Both the position numbers and the translations under genes were made by a program. A stretch of 64,000 nucleotides of DNA. It comes from Bremerella alba. GTDB taxonomy: Bacteria > Planctomycetota > Planctomycetia > Pirellulales > Pirellulaceae. Below, piece after piece: positions 37,267-46,546 of the stretch. Location: contig NZ_JABRWO010000003.1 in assembly GCF_013618625.1 (NCBI RefSeq), positions 124,001 through 188,000 on the forward strand, in the 5' to 3' direction. The stretch's first letter is position 1; the number at the start of each line of letters is the position of its first letter. The notes under the pieces were generated by a model. It was not told the DNA's origin. It saw nothing but the letters and a program-made list of their open reading frames with translations, and ran no database searches.

Positions 37267-40200
37267 TACGGCAGGTAAACAAATTCATTCAAGTTCATCA
37301 ACGAGTGCAGCAACTGCGTGAGCTTTCGCTGCTCGACAGCTTGGTCTTTCTCTGGCATTTGAAGCATCGTCAGGCAGCGTTCGGCTTCTCGCTGGGTAGG
37401 TGCCCGGCCAAGGATTCGCGAAAAGGCAAGTTCGATCTGAAGCGAACGATCTTCTCCTGCCGCTTCTCGAATTTGATCCGCGAGAGTCTGGGCCCTTTTC
37501 ACGACAAACGGATTGTTGAGCAGGTAAAGTGGCTGCAGAGCCACCGTCGATGTTTCGCGGCTCGGGCAACTCCGGATCGCTTCCGGTGCATCGAACATCT
37601 GCATCACATCTGGAAGCTCGCTTCGTCTTTGCGAAAGGTAAATGGTTCGACGAAGTTCCTGCTCGTCACGATGAGGCGCGACACTCGGTCCGCCGACTTG
37701 CCGGTTAAGCTCTCCCGTGACGACCAAGAGAGAATCGCGAATCGCTTCGGCCTGAAGGCGACGTTGCGGCCAACGCCACAAGTGGACGTTCTCAGGGTCT
37801 ATCTCATGGTTGTGGGCGTTGTATTGGGCACTTTGCCGATAGGCATCCGAAGTTAAGATCAACCGTTGAATGTGTCGCGTATTCCAGGAGTTCTCCATGA
37901 GTTCTGCGGCTAACCAATCGAGCAGTTCGGGGTGACTCGGCTGCGATCCATGCGTTCCGAAATCGCTGGAGGTCGCGACGATGCCCTGCCCGAAATACAT
38001 TTGCCACAGTCGATTAACCCAAACGCGAGCGACCAAAGGGTTCTCGCGGCTGCCCAGCCACTTGGAAAGGGCCTGGCGGGGTGTGGGAGTAAGCTCGGAA
38101 GGAGTCGTCCCGAGAACGGCCGGCCAGCCCGACTCGACACGCAGTCCGGGGCTATTCACGTCGCCGCGAACCAAGATATGCGTGTCGGTTTGCTTGAGGA
38201 GATCTGGAAGGTAAGGCAGTGGAGAGCGATTCACTACCGGCAAGTATTCAAGGTCTTCCCGTCCTGTCGCCGGCGAGTAGTAGCCCCAGGTATGCGCAGG
38301 GTACTCTGCGGGATCAATTCTGAGCTTCTTCGCCTCACGTAGATAGAAGTTGTAAGAGCCTTGAGAGAACCACTGACTAATCTCTTTGGCCGGAGGATTC
38401 TTAGAGTCTTGAAGACGGATGTTTCCCAACTGTCCGCGCGAGAAAAAGGCCAGGAACCGGTAGTAGTCTCTTTGCGAGATGGGCTCGAACTTGTGGTTGT
38501 GACACTGAGCGCACTCCATCGTCAGCCCTAGCAGCGCGCTGGCCGTGTTGTCGACGATGTCGAACATGATATCGGTGCGCTGCAGCCCCTTGTCCATTTG
38601 ATTGCCACTGATGCGGGCCGACGCGAGAAACCCGGTCGCAATCACGGACTGGTCTTTTTCTGAGGTCAGCTCATCGCCGGCAAGCTGCTCTTTTAAGAAT
38701 TGATCGTAGGGCTTGTTGTTGTTGAAACTATCGATGACATAGTCGCGATATCGCCACGCGAAGGGACGCGGGATGTCGTGTTGATGCCCTTCACTTTCGC
38801 CCCAGCGAACCAAGTCGAGCCACATGCGTGCTGTTCGTTCGCCAGCATGAGGAGAGGCGAGTAGCTTATCGACGAGTTTAGCGTAAGCGTTCGGAGAACG
38901 GTCCTGCAAAAATGCTTCGGTCTCTTCTTCGGTGGGGGGCAATCCGAGGGCGTTGAGATACACACGACGAATTTGCGTGCGCCGGTCGGCTTCCGAAGAG
39001 GCAATGAGCCCTAAGTCTTCTCTTTGAGCTGCCAAGAACGCATCGATCGGATTGTCCTGTTTGCGGTCTTCGGTTTGTGGAACCTCCGGTCGTACGACTT
39101 GCTGAAAGGCCCAGTGCTCGGATTCGACTTTCGGTTCCGGAAGTAGTTTGTCGTCCCAGGCGAGGCCTTGTTCAATCCAAGCGGTGACCAGGGCGATCTG
39201 TTTTTCTGATAACGGTTCTCCGTCGGGCGGCATCCGCTGGGTATCAGAACTGGAGGTCAATGCTTTCAGAAGAGGGTTATTGCGGCTATTGCCGGGGACA
39301 ACCAACGCGTGCCCCGTACTGTGACCTAGCAGTTCGCTACGAACATCGAGCCGATAGCCAGAGTCGGGGAACTCTCCGGCATGGCATTCAAAGCATCGAT
39401 TCTCGAGTAATGGGTAGATGTCGCGTTTGAAGTCGACGGTCTCTTTCCACACAACTCTGGGCTTGGATGGTTTGCCATGAGCGTCCGGGCCGCTGGCATG
39501 CAGAAAGTCGTAGGCTTCATTCCAGCTTGAAGAAAAGACCAAGTCTCCGACGCGGATACGATCTTCGCGTTCGGTCTTTACGCCGGTCGAAAAACCGACC
39601 CAATTAAACTGATGTATTCCGGTTTGGCGGCTGATGTTTAGGTTGGGGTTGTCGTGGGATTCCGGCTCGGGGTTGATCCACAATTCCATCTTGGTGTAGT
39701 CATTGCGTTCGCCTGACTTTTCTTTCGACAACCGTGTAATCAGCCGATAGGTCTTTCCGGGCTCTAATTTACTTTGGCTCCAAGCGGTTTGGCCGTTGCC
39801 AAAGCGAAGCATGAAAACGTTCTGCCCTTTGCTCGGACCACGATCGGCAAGGTGGACGCCGATATTGGGAATCCCAGAGTTATGGACGGCTCGATCGCTC
39901 CCTTGGGTACGATCGAGCCACAGCACGAAGAATTCGGGGTCCGGTTTTCCAACAACGCGATCAGGTTCGTAGACGAAGCGAAACCCGATATAGACTTCGT
40001 CATCCGTGTACACACGCTCGAGCTGTCGACGCAGCGGATTGTTGCGACCGCCGGTTCCTCGTATCAACACCGATGGCCAACGGGCCTCTTCCGCAGGATC
40101 GATCATTGCGGGAGATATTTGTGAGAGCTTCCAACCACCTCGCCAGCCGTCCATGCTGTTGGTTGTGGAGTTTCTGAGGGAGAGTTCGGTGGACGCATCC

Positions 40201-40319
40201 AACCGATCGGAAACAACCGGAAAGGGGTCTGCGTACGATTCGGACACCGTCATCGTCAAGCCGCAGATTCCCAGGCAGCACGTGATAAGTGTTTTAGGTA
40301 GTGAACCTATCAACTTCAT
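37266..40319 (-). CDS. Planctomycete cytochrome DUF1549-DUF1553 protein with N-terminal sandwich domain
   Basis: About 1017 residues from the ATG at 40319 (a TTG one codon earlier is also possible). The signal peptide is followed by an extra N-terminal domain (about 30-290) with [27 protein letters not shown] and [12 protein letters not shown] PSCyt1 cytochrome domain with CFECH at about 309-313 follows, then DUF1549 (about 420-640) with a second motif CAQCH in [14 protein letters not shown], and DUF1553 (about 740-1000; [23 protein letters not shown]). The N-terminal domain is homologous to the C-terminus of the neighbouring FecR protein. Role of the enzyme unknown. Confidence 0.92.
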   Translation of the reverse strand: MKLIGSLPKTLITCCLGICGLTMTVSESYADPFPVVSDRLDASTELSLRNSTTNSMDGWRGGWKLSQISPAMIDPAEEARWPSVLIRGTGGRNNPLRRQLERVYTDDEVYIGFRFVYEPDRVVGKPDPEFFVLWLDRTQGSDRAVHNSGIPNIGVHLADRGPSKGQNVFMLRFGNGQTAWSQSKLEPGKTYRLITRLSKEKSGERNDYTKMELWINPEPESHDNPNLNISRQTGIHQFNWVGFSTGVKTEREDRIRVGDLVFSSSWNEAYDFLHASGPDAHGKPSKPRVVWKETVDFKRDIYPLLENRCFECHAGEFPDSGYRLDVRSELLGHSTGHALVVPGNSRNNPLLKALTSSSDTQRMPPDGEPLSEKQIALVTAWIEQGLAWDDKLLPEPKVESEHWAFQQVVRPEVPQTEDRKQDNPIDAFLAAQREDLGLIASSEADRRTQIRRVYLNALGLPPTEEETEAFLQDRSPNAYAKLVDKLLASPHAGERTARMWLDLVRWGESEGHQHDIPRPFAWRYRDYVIDSFNNNKPYDQFLKEQLAGDELTSEKDQSVIATGFLASARISGNQMDKGLQRTDIMFDIVDNTASALLGLTMECAQCHNHKFEPISQRDYYRFLAFFSRGQLGNIRLQDSKNPPAKEISQWFSQGSYNFYLREAKKLRIDPAEYPAHTWGYYSPATGREDLEYLPVVNRSPLPYLPDLLKQTDTHILVRGDVNSPGLRVESGWPAVLGTTPSELTPTPRQALSKWLGSRENPLVARVWVNRLWQMYFGQGIVATSSDFGTHGSQPSHPELLDWLAAELMENSWNTRHIQRLILTSDAYRQSAQYNAHNHEIDPENVHLWRWPQRRLQAEAIRDSLLVVTGELNRQVGGPSVAPHRDEQELRRTIYLSQRRSELPDVMQMFDAPEAIRSCPSRETSTVALQPLYLLNNPFVVKRAQTLADQIREAAGEDRSLQIELAFSRILGRAPTQREAERCLTMLQMPEKDQAVEQRKLTQLLHSLMNLNEFVYLP

Positions 40320-40363
40320 CAATTTAAAGCCTTTTCAATGGAGGAGAGAAACTCGAAAGTTGC

Positions 40364-42097
40364 TCATGGGAGGGATGGGGACTGCAATACCTTGGACAGG
40401 TCGAAATCGATCAGTAGGCGATCAATCCAAAGCTTGTCTTGCGGCTCGGTGTTCTTACCTATGCGAAAGCCAAGTGTGGAGAGGGCCGCCTCTCCGTACT
40501 CTGGCGGAAGCTGATACACGAGATCAGGCGGACCCATCGATTCCACGTCAGGATTGATCCACAATTCGATTTTGTTGAACTTCAACTTGTCGGACTTGCT
40601 AATGCGCCCCACAAGGAAGAACTGAACGTCGTCTCCTGTTACGGGCCGGTTGGCCTGATGGTCGATTTTGAGACGAGCGAAGTACTCGCCAAAGCGAATG
40701 CCTGCATTCGGTCTGGTGGAATGACTGATACCTGTTCCTAAGGCGTTATCGAACCAGAGTGCGAAAAAGTCATCGGGGTCGAGTCCCTGATATCTACCTA
40801 AGAAGCTGAAATAAAAGTCTCGTTTCAAGGGCTTCGGCAATCGTGTTTCCAGCCGATTGCAGATGGACGGAAAAGCCGGGTCACGACCATCCATCTCGAT
40901 CACATAGGGATCTCCCGAAATTCCTTGCCACTGCAAGGGAGTGTCTAGCAAGGTAACGCGGGCGAACTTTCCGTCCGCAATCCAGGGGTGAAACACACCC
41001 TTGCTGGCTTCATCTTGCTGGAAGGGCGAAAAGTCTTCGACCAACCAGGCCTCCATGGGGACTGCCTGACGGATGGAGGCAGGGTGGCTTCCCAATCGCG
41101 AAAGGGCTTCCGAAAGAGGCATCGTGTGCATGGCCGGAGGGTAATTGCCATTGCGAGCCAATTGAATTTGTTCTAGCGATGGCAACGAGACACGGTCGCT
41201 GGAATCAACACTTGCTAAGGAAATCTCGGTAAAGTCTGACCGAGATTGCGAGTAACGCGAGGTAGCGTTCGAGCTAAGCAGCAAGGCCTTGTCGGACTTG
41301 GGAGCTTTGCGAGATTGTACGGTGACTTCCCCTTCGTATACCTGAACGCTGGCTTGTCCCGAAGCGTCGACCTCGGCACCGAACTTGGTTCCCAGATCCA
41401 CGATCTTCATATCAGGCGTAAAGATCGTGAAGCCACGGGCTTCTTCCGGAACCACCGCAGCCAGTTTGCCTCGATGGAGCACGGCTTTCCAAGCTGAATG
41501 AAACTCGAGTTGAGCCGGGCCCTGTAAGGTCACGCCACTGCCACACTCGAAGGCAAGACGAATCAAACCCGATTCCAACTTGAGGTGTTCGCCTTCTCGA
41601 AACGGCATTCCATATTCCAAGCTGCCGGTTGATTCCGTCAGAATGGCATCTTCACTATCAATGAGAATTGCCGCAACGTTTGGTTGGCTCGCGACATCGA
41701 TTGCCGAGTCGTTTGACAGGTCCCCTTCCCTCTCGGGCCAGAGAAACAACGCGACAAGAACCGTTGCCGCAAGCCCGGCTATCAGCAAGCCTGCACGTTG
41801 CCAAGTTGTCTGTTTTCTGGGAGGTGAAACAAGCGTTGGCTCTGCGACAGCTTCTATGGGCGAGTGTTGGATGGCGTCGAGCTTCGGATTTGAAGCTGCT
41901 GCCGAGTAGTCGATGTGCGTCCATTCGAGGAGGGTGTCCGACAGAATCTGATCGACGTACGCCTGACGCAGCTCAGTCGAACTCTCGAGGATTTCCGTTA
42001 GTCTCGCGTCTTCGACTTCACTTAGGTTTCGGCTGAGCAGGCTAGTGATCAGTCGTTCGAATTCGAGGCGAACCTCTGAAGGCACTTGGTCGTTCAC
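40364..42097 (-). CDS. FecR-domain membrane protein with cytochrome-like C-terminal domain
   Basis: 577 residues. The GTG start overlaps the sigma stop (GTGA). A cytoplasmic helical N-terminus (about 1-65; FERLITSLLSRNLSEVEDAR) precedes one membrane helix (about 100-122; GLLIAGLAATVLVALFLW), a FecR domain (about 160-270; VTLQGPAQLEF, IVDLGTKFGAEV) and a C-terminal domain (about 390-570; DDFFALWFDNALG, PNAGIRFG, IELWINPDVES). The last domain matches the N-terminal domain of the DUF1553 protein encoded next. It probably regulates the adjacent sigma factor in response to an outer signal. Few FecR proteins carry such an extra domain. Confidence 0.9.
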   Translation of the reverse strand: MNDQVPSEVRLEFERLITSLLSRNLSEVEDARLTEILESSTELRQAYVDQILSDTLLEWTHIDYSAAASNPKLDAIQHSPIEAVAEPTLVSPPRKQTTWQRAGLLIAGLAATVLVALFLWPEREGDLSNDSAIDVASQPNVAAILIDSEDAILTESTGSLEYGMPFREGEHLKLESGLIRLAFECGSGVTLQGPAQLEFHSAWKAVLHRGKLAAVVPEEARGFTIFTPDMKIVDLGTKFGAEVDASGQASVQVYEGEVTVQSRKAPKSDKALLLSSNATSRYSQSRSDFTEISLASVDSSDRVSLPSLEQIQLARNGNYPPAMHTMPLSEALSRLGSHPASIRQAVPMEAWLVEDFSPFQQDEASKGVFHPWIADGKFARVTLLDTPLQWQGISGDPYVIEMDGRDPAFPSICNRLETRLPKPLKRDFYFSFLGRYQGLDPDDFFALWFDNALGTGISHSTRPNAGIRFGEYFARLKIDHQANRPVTGDDVQFFLVGRISKSDKLKFNKIELWINPDVESMGPPDLVYQLPPEYGEAALSTLGFRIGKNTEPQDKLWIDRLLIDFDLSKVLQSPSLP

Positions 42098-42729
42098 TGG
42101 GGCACCTCCGTGCTAAGTGCCCTCTCGACACATTCCTTCAGCGACTTGCGTAGTCGGTAGAGTGTCATCGCCATGGCTTGGGGTTGGCGGCCCAGGCGTT
42201 TGGCTAACTCATTGACGGAAACATTGTGTTGATAACGCGATTGAAGGATCGACCTTTGGTTCGATGGCAATTTCGCAACGCACCGACGAAGCTCTTCGGC
42301 ACGCTCGTCGATCTGCTCTAACTGCATCGAGGCACGCTTGGCCAGATCTTCGATCAATTCCTCGCTGAGCGAGATGTGCGGTTTACGACCGCGCGTTTTC
42401 AGAAAGGAGAGCGCCTGAAAGTGAGCAATCCGACAAGCCCAGCTGGCGAACGGGCGATTGGGGTCGTATTCGTGCCGCTTCCTCCATAAGACCAAATTGG
42501 CTTCCTGCAAGACATCGTCCACGTCAGCCGGAGCCCGAACAATCGTCCTCAGGAATGCGGTCAGCGACAATTGATGCCGTGCGATCAGCGAGACGAAACG
42601 CTCATCGATCTCACAGTTTGCTGATGGGAGATCCGGCGAACATTTCGCTGCGAAATCCGTGAACGGTTGGTCGCTGAGGTCGGAAATGATGAATCCCCCC
42701 GGGATTAGCGATGGAATCGAGCCACGCAT
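42094..42729 (-). CDS. ECF sigma-70 factor, Rhodopirellula/Verrucomicrobium type
   Basis: 211 residues. A 40-residue N-terminal extension before region 2 has no domain I recognise. Region 2 is at about 60-125 (ADVDDVLQEANLVLWRKRHEY, FASWACRIAHFQ) and region 4 at about 150-205 (LPSNQRSILQSRYQHNVSV, PQAMAMTLYRLRKSLKE). It heads copy C of the module. The stop overlaps the FecR start by 4 bases. Promoter not identified in the 236 bases upstream. Confidence 0.92.
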   Translation of the reverse strand: MRGSIPSLIPGGFIISDLSDQPFTDFAAKCSPDLPSANCEIDERFVSLIARHQLSLTAFLRTIVRAPADVDDVLQEANLVLWRKRHEYDPNRPFASWACRIAHFQALSFLKTRGRKPHISLSEELIEDLAKRASMQLEQIDERAEELRRCVAKLPSNQRSILQSRYQHNVSVNELAKRLGRQPQAMAMTLYRLRKSLKECVERALSTEVPQ

Positions 42730-42965
42730 TCGCTGGACTCAGGCAGAAACACATCGTGAAATGTAAATGCCTACCAGTACTTATCCTCCCTTCAGGCTTT
42801 ATAACGCGAGGCAACCAAAAAAATCGGATTTTTTGTAAATGATGGTCGCTTCGTCCCCTCTACCTACCCTGGTAGCGCCAAATCTTTGCCCATCGGCTGA
42901 GTGGCGTTTCGCATATATCATTACAGGACAAGGGGTTATGGCCTGGTGGCGCTGCTGTGGGAGTG

Positions 42966-43523
42966 TTACTCTTTAAGATCTGCAGCAGGCTCGGTCTTAT
43001 CAAACGTTTCCGCGATGGGCATTGAAATAACCAGTCCGGCGGTGCGATCTTCGGTGTCTTTCCGATTGCGGACGTGGCATTTAAGACATTGAGAAGCTAA
43101 GCGTATGGGCCCTGCAAAACGGTACTTATCTCCCTCTACTCCGTCCCAATACGGTTTTCGCTGCGCCAGGGCTTTGACGGCGGCGTGTTCAAAAGGGCTC
43201 TCGGGTTTGTGATCGACATTCACCACATCGGTTTCAACCACCAGCCACTTCAGTTGCACCTGAAAACTCTCTTCGAGCGCATGAAAGACATCTTCCAGCG
43301 AGGCAGATGGAATGACCCGCGATTCGTCTTCGAGAAAGAAATCGCGATGCACAACTTGCAGCGTGCCATGCAGGGTCTCATGCAAAAGAATGGCTCTTGC
43401 CCTGGCCTGGGCAAGGGTTGTGGGACTTGCGATTTTCGGAACCTGGGGAGGTTCGGCCTGGCTCAGCGATGTCATGAATAACAGTAGTAAGCACGACATG
43501 AGCCCGTGAAAACGACTCGGCAT
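42966..43523 (-). CDS. DUF3365 (Tll0287-like) c-type haem sensor protein
   Basis: 185 residues. The signal peptide MPSRFHGLMSCLLLLFMTSL leads to a DUF3365 domain with the c-haem motif CLKCH near residue 146 (LASQCLKCHVRNRKD). The C-terminal part (AGLVISMPIAETFDK) is typical of the family. Tll0287-like proteins bind c-haem with a Cys axial ligand and are thought to be redox or gas sensors. It follows the flavohaemoglobin and cupin genes with a gap of 105 bases, so it may belong to the same NO-response unit or be separate. Confidence 0.85.
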   Translation of the reverse strand: MPSRFHGLMSCLLLLFMTSLSQAEPPQVPKIASPTTLAQARARAILLHETLHGTLQVVHRDFFLEDESRVIPSASLEDVFHALEESFQVQLKWLVVETDVVNVDHKPESPFEHAAVKALAQRKPYWDGVEGDKYRFAGPIRLASQCLKCHVRNRKDTEDRTAGLVISMPIAETFDKTEPAADLKE

Positions 43524-43628
43524 GTTCTATCTCGCTTAGGAAGATGGGGCATGCCCGAACCTCTCGCAGGCTTGGGGCGCCAACGGATCGAGCAAGGGGG
43601 TGGGGTAGGTGAGTCTGAGAAAGAAGGG

Positions 43629-43949
43629 TTACTTGTCGGGGGCGATGGTCAGTAAGAGGACCGAGTCTTCTAGGGCGTGCACCGCATGCGTTTCACGACT
43701 GGCCAGGTGAAGTAGATCTCCTGGTTGCAGTTGCCGCGGATGGCCTTCGACGGAAAAGTCCACTTTACCTTCCAGGCATTGTACCACCAGCGGCCCAGGG
43801 GCACGATGTTCTTTGAGTGCCTCTTCGGCTTGAAGCGAAAGGCGAACGACTTTCATGCGGTCGGAAAGGAAAAGGACAGTCGACCGGACGGGGCCGAAGT
43901 CTTCCTTTAATGAACGAATCATCGTGGTTTGTGTTGATGCTGGTTCCAT
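43629..43949 (-). CDS. Small cupin protein
   Basis: 106 residues from the ATG at 43949, preceded by AGGTGA; the frame extends to 43988, where it overlaps the flavohaemoglobin stop by 4 bases, and an upstream start there is possible. The cupin barrel reads HRAPGPLVVQCLEGKVDFSV, LQPGDLLHLASRETHAVHAL. One His-x-Arg-Ala-Pro-Gly motif and the final His could bind a metal. No enzyme activity is predicted. It sits directly after the flavohaemoglobin, so a role in NO or redox stress is likely. Function otherwise unknown. Confidence 0.8.
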   Translation of the reverse strand: MEPASTQTTMIRSLKEDFGPVRSTVLFLSDRMKVVRLSLQAEEALKEHRAPGPLVVQCLEGKVDFSVEGHPRQLQPGDLLHLASRETHAVHALEDSVLLLTIAPDK

Positions 43950-43984
43950 GATGTCACCTGCCAGGTTATCAGAAGGGAAAGGAA

Positions 43985-45241
43985 TCAAACGCTGGCGACC
44001 ATCGGATCGTCGGCATAGGGCAACGAAATTTCTTGACGCGGGCCGAAGAATTCAAAGTGTAGTCGCGATTCATCGACTCCTAAGTTCTTCAGTTGGCTAT
44101 ACACGGTCTGCATGAAGACCTTGGGGCCGCAGAAGAAAAACTCGGCATCCTCCTTGGGCAACCACTGGCGAAGTAGTGTCTCGTCGACGATGCCCACGCG
44201 ATCGCATTTTCCGGTGGCCAAGTCATCGTCTAGCGGTTGGTCGTAAATCACAAGCGTTCTCGCCCGATCATTTTCTGCCAAGCTAAGCAGATCGTCTCGC
44301 AAGGCATGTACCTGACTATTGCGGGCCGCTTGCAAGAAGTAGAGCCGGTTATCGCTCTGGTTCTTGTGCAGCCATTTCGCCATGGCCATCAACGGAGTGA
44401 CACCAATCCCGCCTGCGAGAAGCACGATGGGTCGATCTCCGATGAGTTCCGGATCGAGAACGAACTCGCCGCACGGAGGGCCTAGCTTAAGGGTTGCCCC
44501 CGGTGCGATTTGGTCGTGGAGGTAGTTCGAGATTATTCCCGCCGGAGCCTTATCGTGAGGAGCGACTTCTCGTTTAACGCTGATGCGGTAGTGTCCACAA
44601 TCGGGACGATCGGAAAGGCTATAGTTACGTGGCGAGGTGGGGCATTGTGGGTCGTCGACTTTCACCGTGATGTATTGCCCCGGCCGGTACGTGGCAATCT
44701 CTCCCTGGTCGGCAGGACGCAGGTAAAGCGAAGTAACCACGTCGCTTTCACGAACCTTCTTGTCCACAATGAACTCGCGGTAGCCGTTCCAGCCGCCTGG
44801 GGTTTGCCGCTGCTGGGCGTAGATTTGTTTTTCCCGGTCGATGCAAACGGTGGCCAGCAATTGGTATGCCTCAGCGACGGCGTCAATGATTTCATCGGTG
44901 GCCGCATCCCCCATCACGTCCTGAATCGCGGCGAGCAAATGCTTGCCAACAATCGGGTAATGCTCTGGAGCGATCCCCAGCGAGCAGTGCTTCTGGGCGA
45001 TCAACTCGACGGCTGGCCCCAACGCTGCCAGGTTATCGATGTGCGTAAAATAGGCACAGATAGCACCTGCCAGGGCCTTTTGCTGCCCGCCAGAGTGTTG
45101 GTGAGCCTGATTGAAGAAGGCTTTGACTTCAGGGTCCTCCTTAAACATCCGCAAGTAGAAATTCCGCGTGATCGCTTCGGCATTGGCGGCGACAGCAGGC
45201 GTGATGGTTTTAACGATTTCGATTGTTTTTGCACTAAGCAT
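43985..45241 (-). CDS. hmp: Flavohaemoglobin, nitric oxide dioxygenase
   Basis: About 418 residues from the ATG at 45241 (AGGAG 8 bases upstream). The globin domain covers 1-140 with Tyr29 and the haem ligand His85 in AQKHCSLGI, matching Hmp numbering. The FAD domain (about 150-260; [21 protein letters not shown]) and NAD domain (about 265-410; [26 protein letters not shown]) follow. The enzyme turns NO and oxygen into nitrate with NAD(P)H, protecting the cell from nitrosative stress. It is divergent from an Rrf2 regulator, with two similar 16-bp operator-like sites between them. Confidence 0.95.
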   Translation of the reverse strand: MLSAKTIEIVKTITPAVAANAEAITRNFYLRMFKEDPEVKAFFNQAHQHSGGQQKALAGAICAYFTHIDNLAALGPAVELIAQKHCSLGIAPEHYPIVGKHLLAAIQDVMGDAATDEIIDAVAEAYQLLATVCIDREKQIYAQQRQTPGGWNGYREFIVDKKVRESDVVTSLYLRPADQGEIATYRPGQYITVKVDDPQCPTSPRNYSLSDRPDCGHYRISVKREVAPHDKAPAGIISNYLHDQIAPGATLKLGPPCGEFVLDPELIGDRPIVLLAGGIGVTPLMAMAKWLHKNQSDNRLYFLQAARNSQVHALRDDLLSLAENDRARTLVIYDQPLDDDLATGKCDRVGIVDETLLRQWLPKEDAEFFFCGPKVFMQTVYSQLKNLGVDESRLHFEFFGPRQEISLPYADDPMVASV

Positions 45242-45304
45242 GATTTGAACTCCTGGGGTGGCCGCCGTTGTCGCCAGCAGACGCACGAGGTAAACTTGAA
45301 TAAC

Positions 45305-45320
45305 TACATCTAAAGGTATA
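45305..45320. promoter_or_regulatory. Operator-like site 1 between hmp and the Rrf2 gene
   Basis: TACATCTAAAGGTATA, an imperfect dyad, 64 bases before the hmp ATG and 65 before the Rrf2 ATG. It matches the site at 45332 in 12 of 16 positions and includes a TACATCT half similar to known NsrR-like half sites. Probable binding site of the Rrf2 regulator. Confidence 0.5.
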
Positions 45321-45331
45321 GTTCTTAATAG

Positions 45332-45347
45332 TACACGTCAAGGTGTA
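45332..45347. promoter_or_regulatory. Operator-like site 2 between hmp and the Rrf2 gene
   Basis: TACACGTCAAGGTGTA: the 5-base arms TACAC and GTGTA are perfect. It lies 27 bases from site 1, start to start, that is, between two and three helical turns, and 37 bases before the Rrf2 ATG. It may overlap the Rrf2 promoter, giving autoregulation. Confidence 0.5.
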
Positions 45348-45384
45348 GATTTTGTGATAGAGATAAATTTTGAAGGGCCGCTCG

Positions 45385-45804
45385 ATGATTTCTAAGACAG
45401 CCGAATATGCTCTTCGGGCGGTTGCCTGTCTGGCCGCCGAAGGGGAGCCAGCTTCGGCCGATCTGTTGGCCGAGAAAACGAAAGTTCCGCGACGATATTT
45501 GCATCGCGTCTTGCAAGACTTAGCCGCCGCTGGTCTGCTCACTTCACGGCGGGGACCAGGGGGCGGCTATGAAATTATCCGGAACGTTGACGAAATCACC
45601 ATTCTTGATGTCGTCAACGCTGTCTCACCGTTGGAACGAATTCGCGAATGTCCACTGGGCTTGGTTTCTCACACCGAGCTATGCCCACTACATGCGGAAC
45701 TCGACAAGGCCTATGCAGCAACCGAAGAGGCCTTTCGAAACGTAACGATCAAGCAACTACTCGAATCGACCAGCCCGATCATTCCGCTATGCGACATCAA
45801 CTAA
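45385..45804 (+). CDS. Rrf2-family transcription regulator, NsrR/IscR-like
   Basis: 139 residues from the ATG at 45385, which has AAGGG 7 bases upstream; a TTG at 45370 is less likely. A winged helix opens the protein ([47 protein letters not shown]). Cys89 and Cys100 (ECPLG ... ELCPLHAEL) correspond to the iron-sulfur ligand area of NsrR/IscR, though the usual third Cys of the C-x5-C-x5-C cluster is missing, and Cys136 lies at the end. It is divergent from hmp and probably represses it until NO damages its cluster. Confidence 0.87.
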   Translation: MISKTAEYALRAVACLAAEGEPASADLLAEKTKVPRRYLHRVLQDLAAAGLLTSRRGPGGGYEIIRNVDEITILDVVNAVSPLERIRECPLGLVSHTELCPLHAELDKAYAATEEAFRNVTIKQLLESTSPIIPLCDIN

Positions 45805-45849
45805 GGCGATGAAGCGTAACGTTGTCGTATTGCCATCCCAGTCTTTGGT

Positions 45850-46020
45850 CCCCTCGCCCCCGTATTCGCACAGAGAGGGTTAGGGTGAGGGGGGATCCCG
45901 CCTGGTGACAGCGCATGCGCGAACGAAGTTCCCGAACGATTCAGAACGTGTTCTTGTGGTCTTTGTCAGATGTTGTTCAGGAATACCTCGCCCTAGCCCT
46001 CTCCGTTCGAGGGAGAGGGG
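45850..46020. repeat. Inverted repeats of the CCCTCGCCCTAGCCCTCTC type
   Basis: The 18-base block at 45873-45890 (GAGAGGGTTAGGGTGAGG) recurs in inverted form at 45986-46003 with two mismatches. Smaller dyads lie inside: CCCCTCGCCC (45850) with GGGTGAGGGG (45883), and CCCTCTCC (45997) with GAGGGAGAGG. It fits a dispersed, palindromic repeat family. It lies right after the Rrf2 gene. Confidence 0.65.
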
Positions 46021-46046
46021 ATAAGAGAAGAGAGCCCTATTTTGAT

Positions 46047-46162
46047 GTAGGGTGCTGAGCAGCGCAGCGAATCGCACCAGGCACAACGTTGTCGCGTTGT
46101 TATTTGATGGAGACCGCATTCGGTGCGATACGTTCCGCTTCGCGTCTCTGCTCACACCCTAC
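46047..46162. repeat. Nested palindrome starting GTAGGGTG
   Basis: Outer arms GTAGGGTG (46047-46054) and CACCCTAC (46155-46162) are perfect, as are the inner arms ATCGCACC (46071-46078) and GGTGCGAT (46122-46129). The space between carries further partial complementarity (GAGCAG, CGAA). It resembles the GTAGGGTGCG palindromes common in planctomycetes and cyanobacteria and is probably a REP- or MITE-like element without coding capacity. Confidence 0.65.
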
Positions 46163-46311
46163 CCGAGGTTGAGGGGCCGGGTTGTCAGGGTGGCCCGCGC
46201 TCTTTGGCTTGATCCTGGTTCGGTTTAACAGCGGTGGAGGCGCTCGGTTCGTGTTTTTCAGGTTTTTCGTGGTGATGGGACATAATGGTGCTCTTATATG
46301 GTGTTGGGTTA

Positions 46312-46379
46312 GTAGGGCCCGCGTGCCGCGGGTCGCGAAGCGGGTACCAAGCGTCCGACCCGCGACACGCGGGCCCTAC
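46312..46379. repeat. Long GC-rich hairpin with 24-base arms
   Basis: GTAGGGCCCGCGTGCCGCGG (46312 on, arm to 46335) pairs with the arm 46356-46379 with one mismatch in 24, around a 20-base loop. It is the third palindrome in the convergent gap and begins with GTAGGG like the second. Likely a dispersed repeat; it may also stop transcription from the arsenosugar operon or the Rrf2 gene. Confidence 0.7.
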
Positions 46380-46546
46380 GTTTTGCTGCTTGTACAGCAG
46401 CGAACGGGTACGGATTTCGTATGCCTACAAAGAAAATAGGCATGGTGCCGGGGAAGCGTTCCCTAGGCATGATTTAGATATACCAGCCTGGTGTAGCATA
46501 TGTATAGTGCTCAAATGAAAATTTTTTCAGCAATGCGAGATTGCGG

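Noticed and set aside
43629-43988. Upstream start of the cupin gene at 43988
   Set aside because: Possible because it overlaps the hmp stop, but the ATG at 43949 has a much better ribosome site and gives a complete cupin.
46182-46439. Plus-strand frame of 85 codons across the repeat cluster
   Set aside because: It crosses the long GC-rich hairpin, so the reading is best explained by the repeat.
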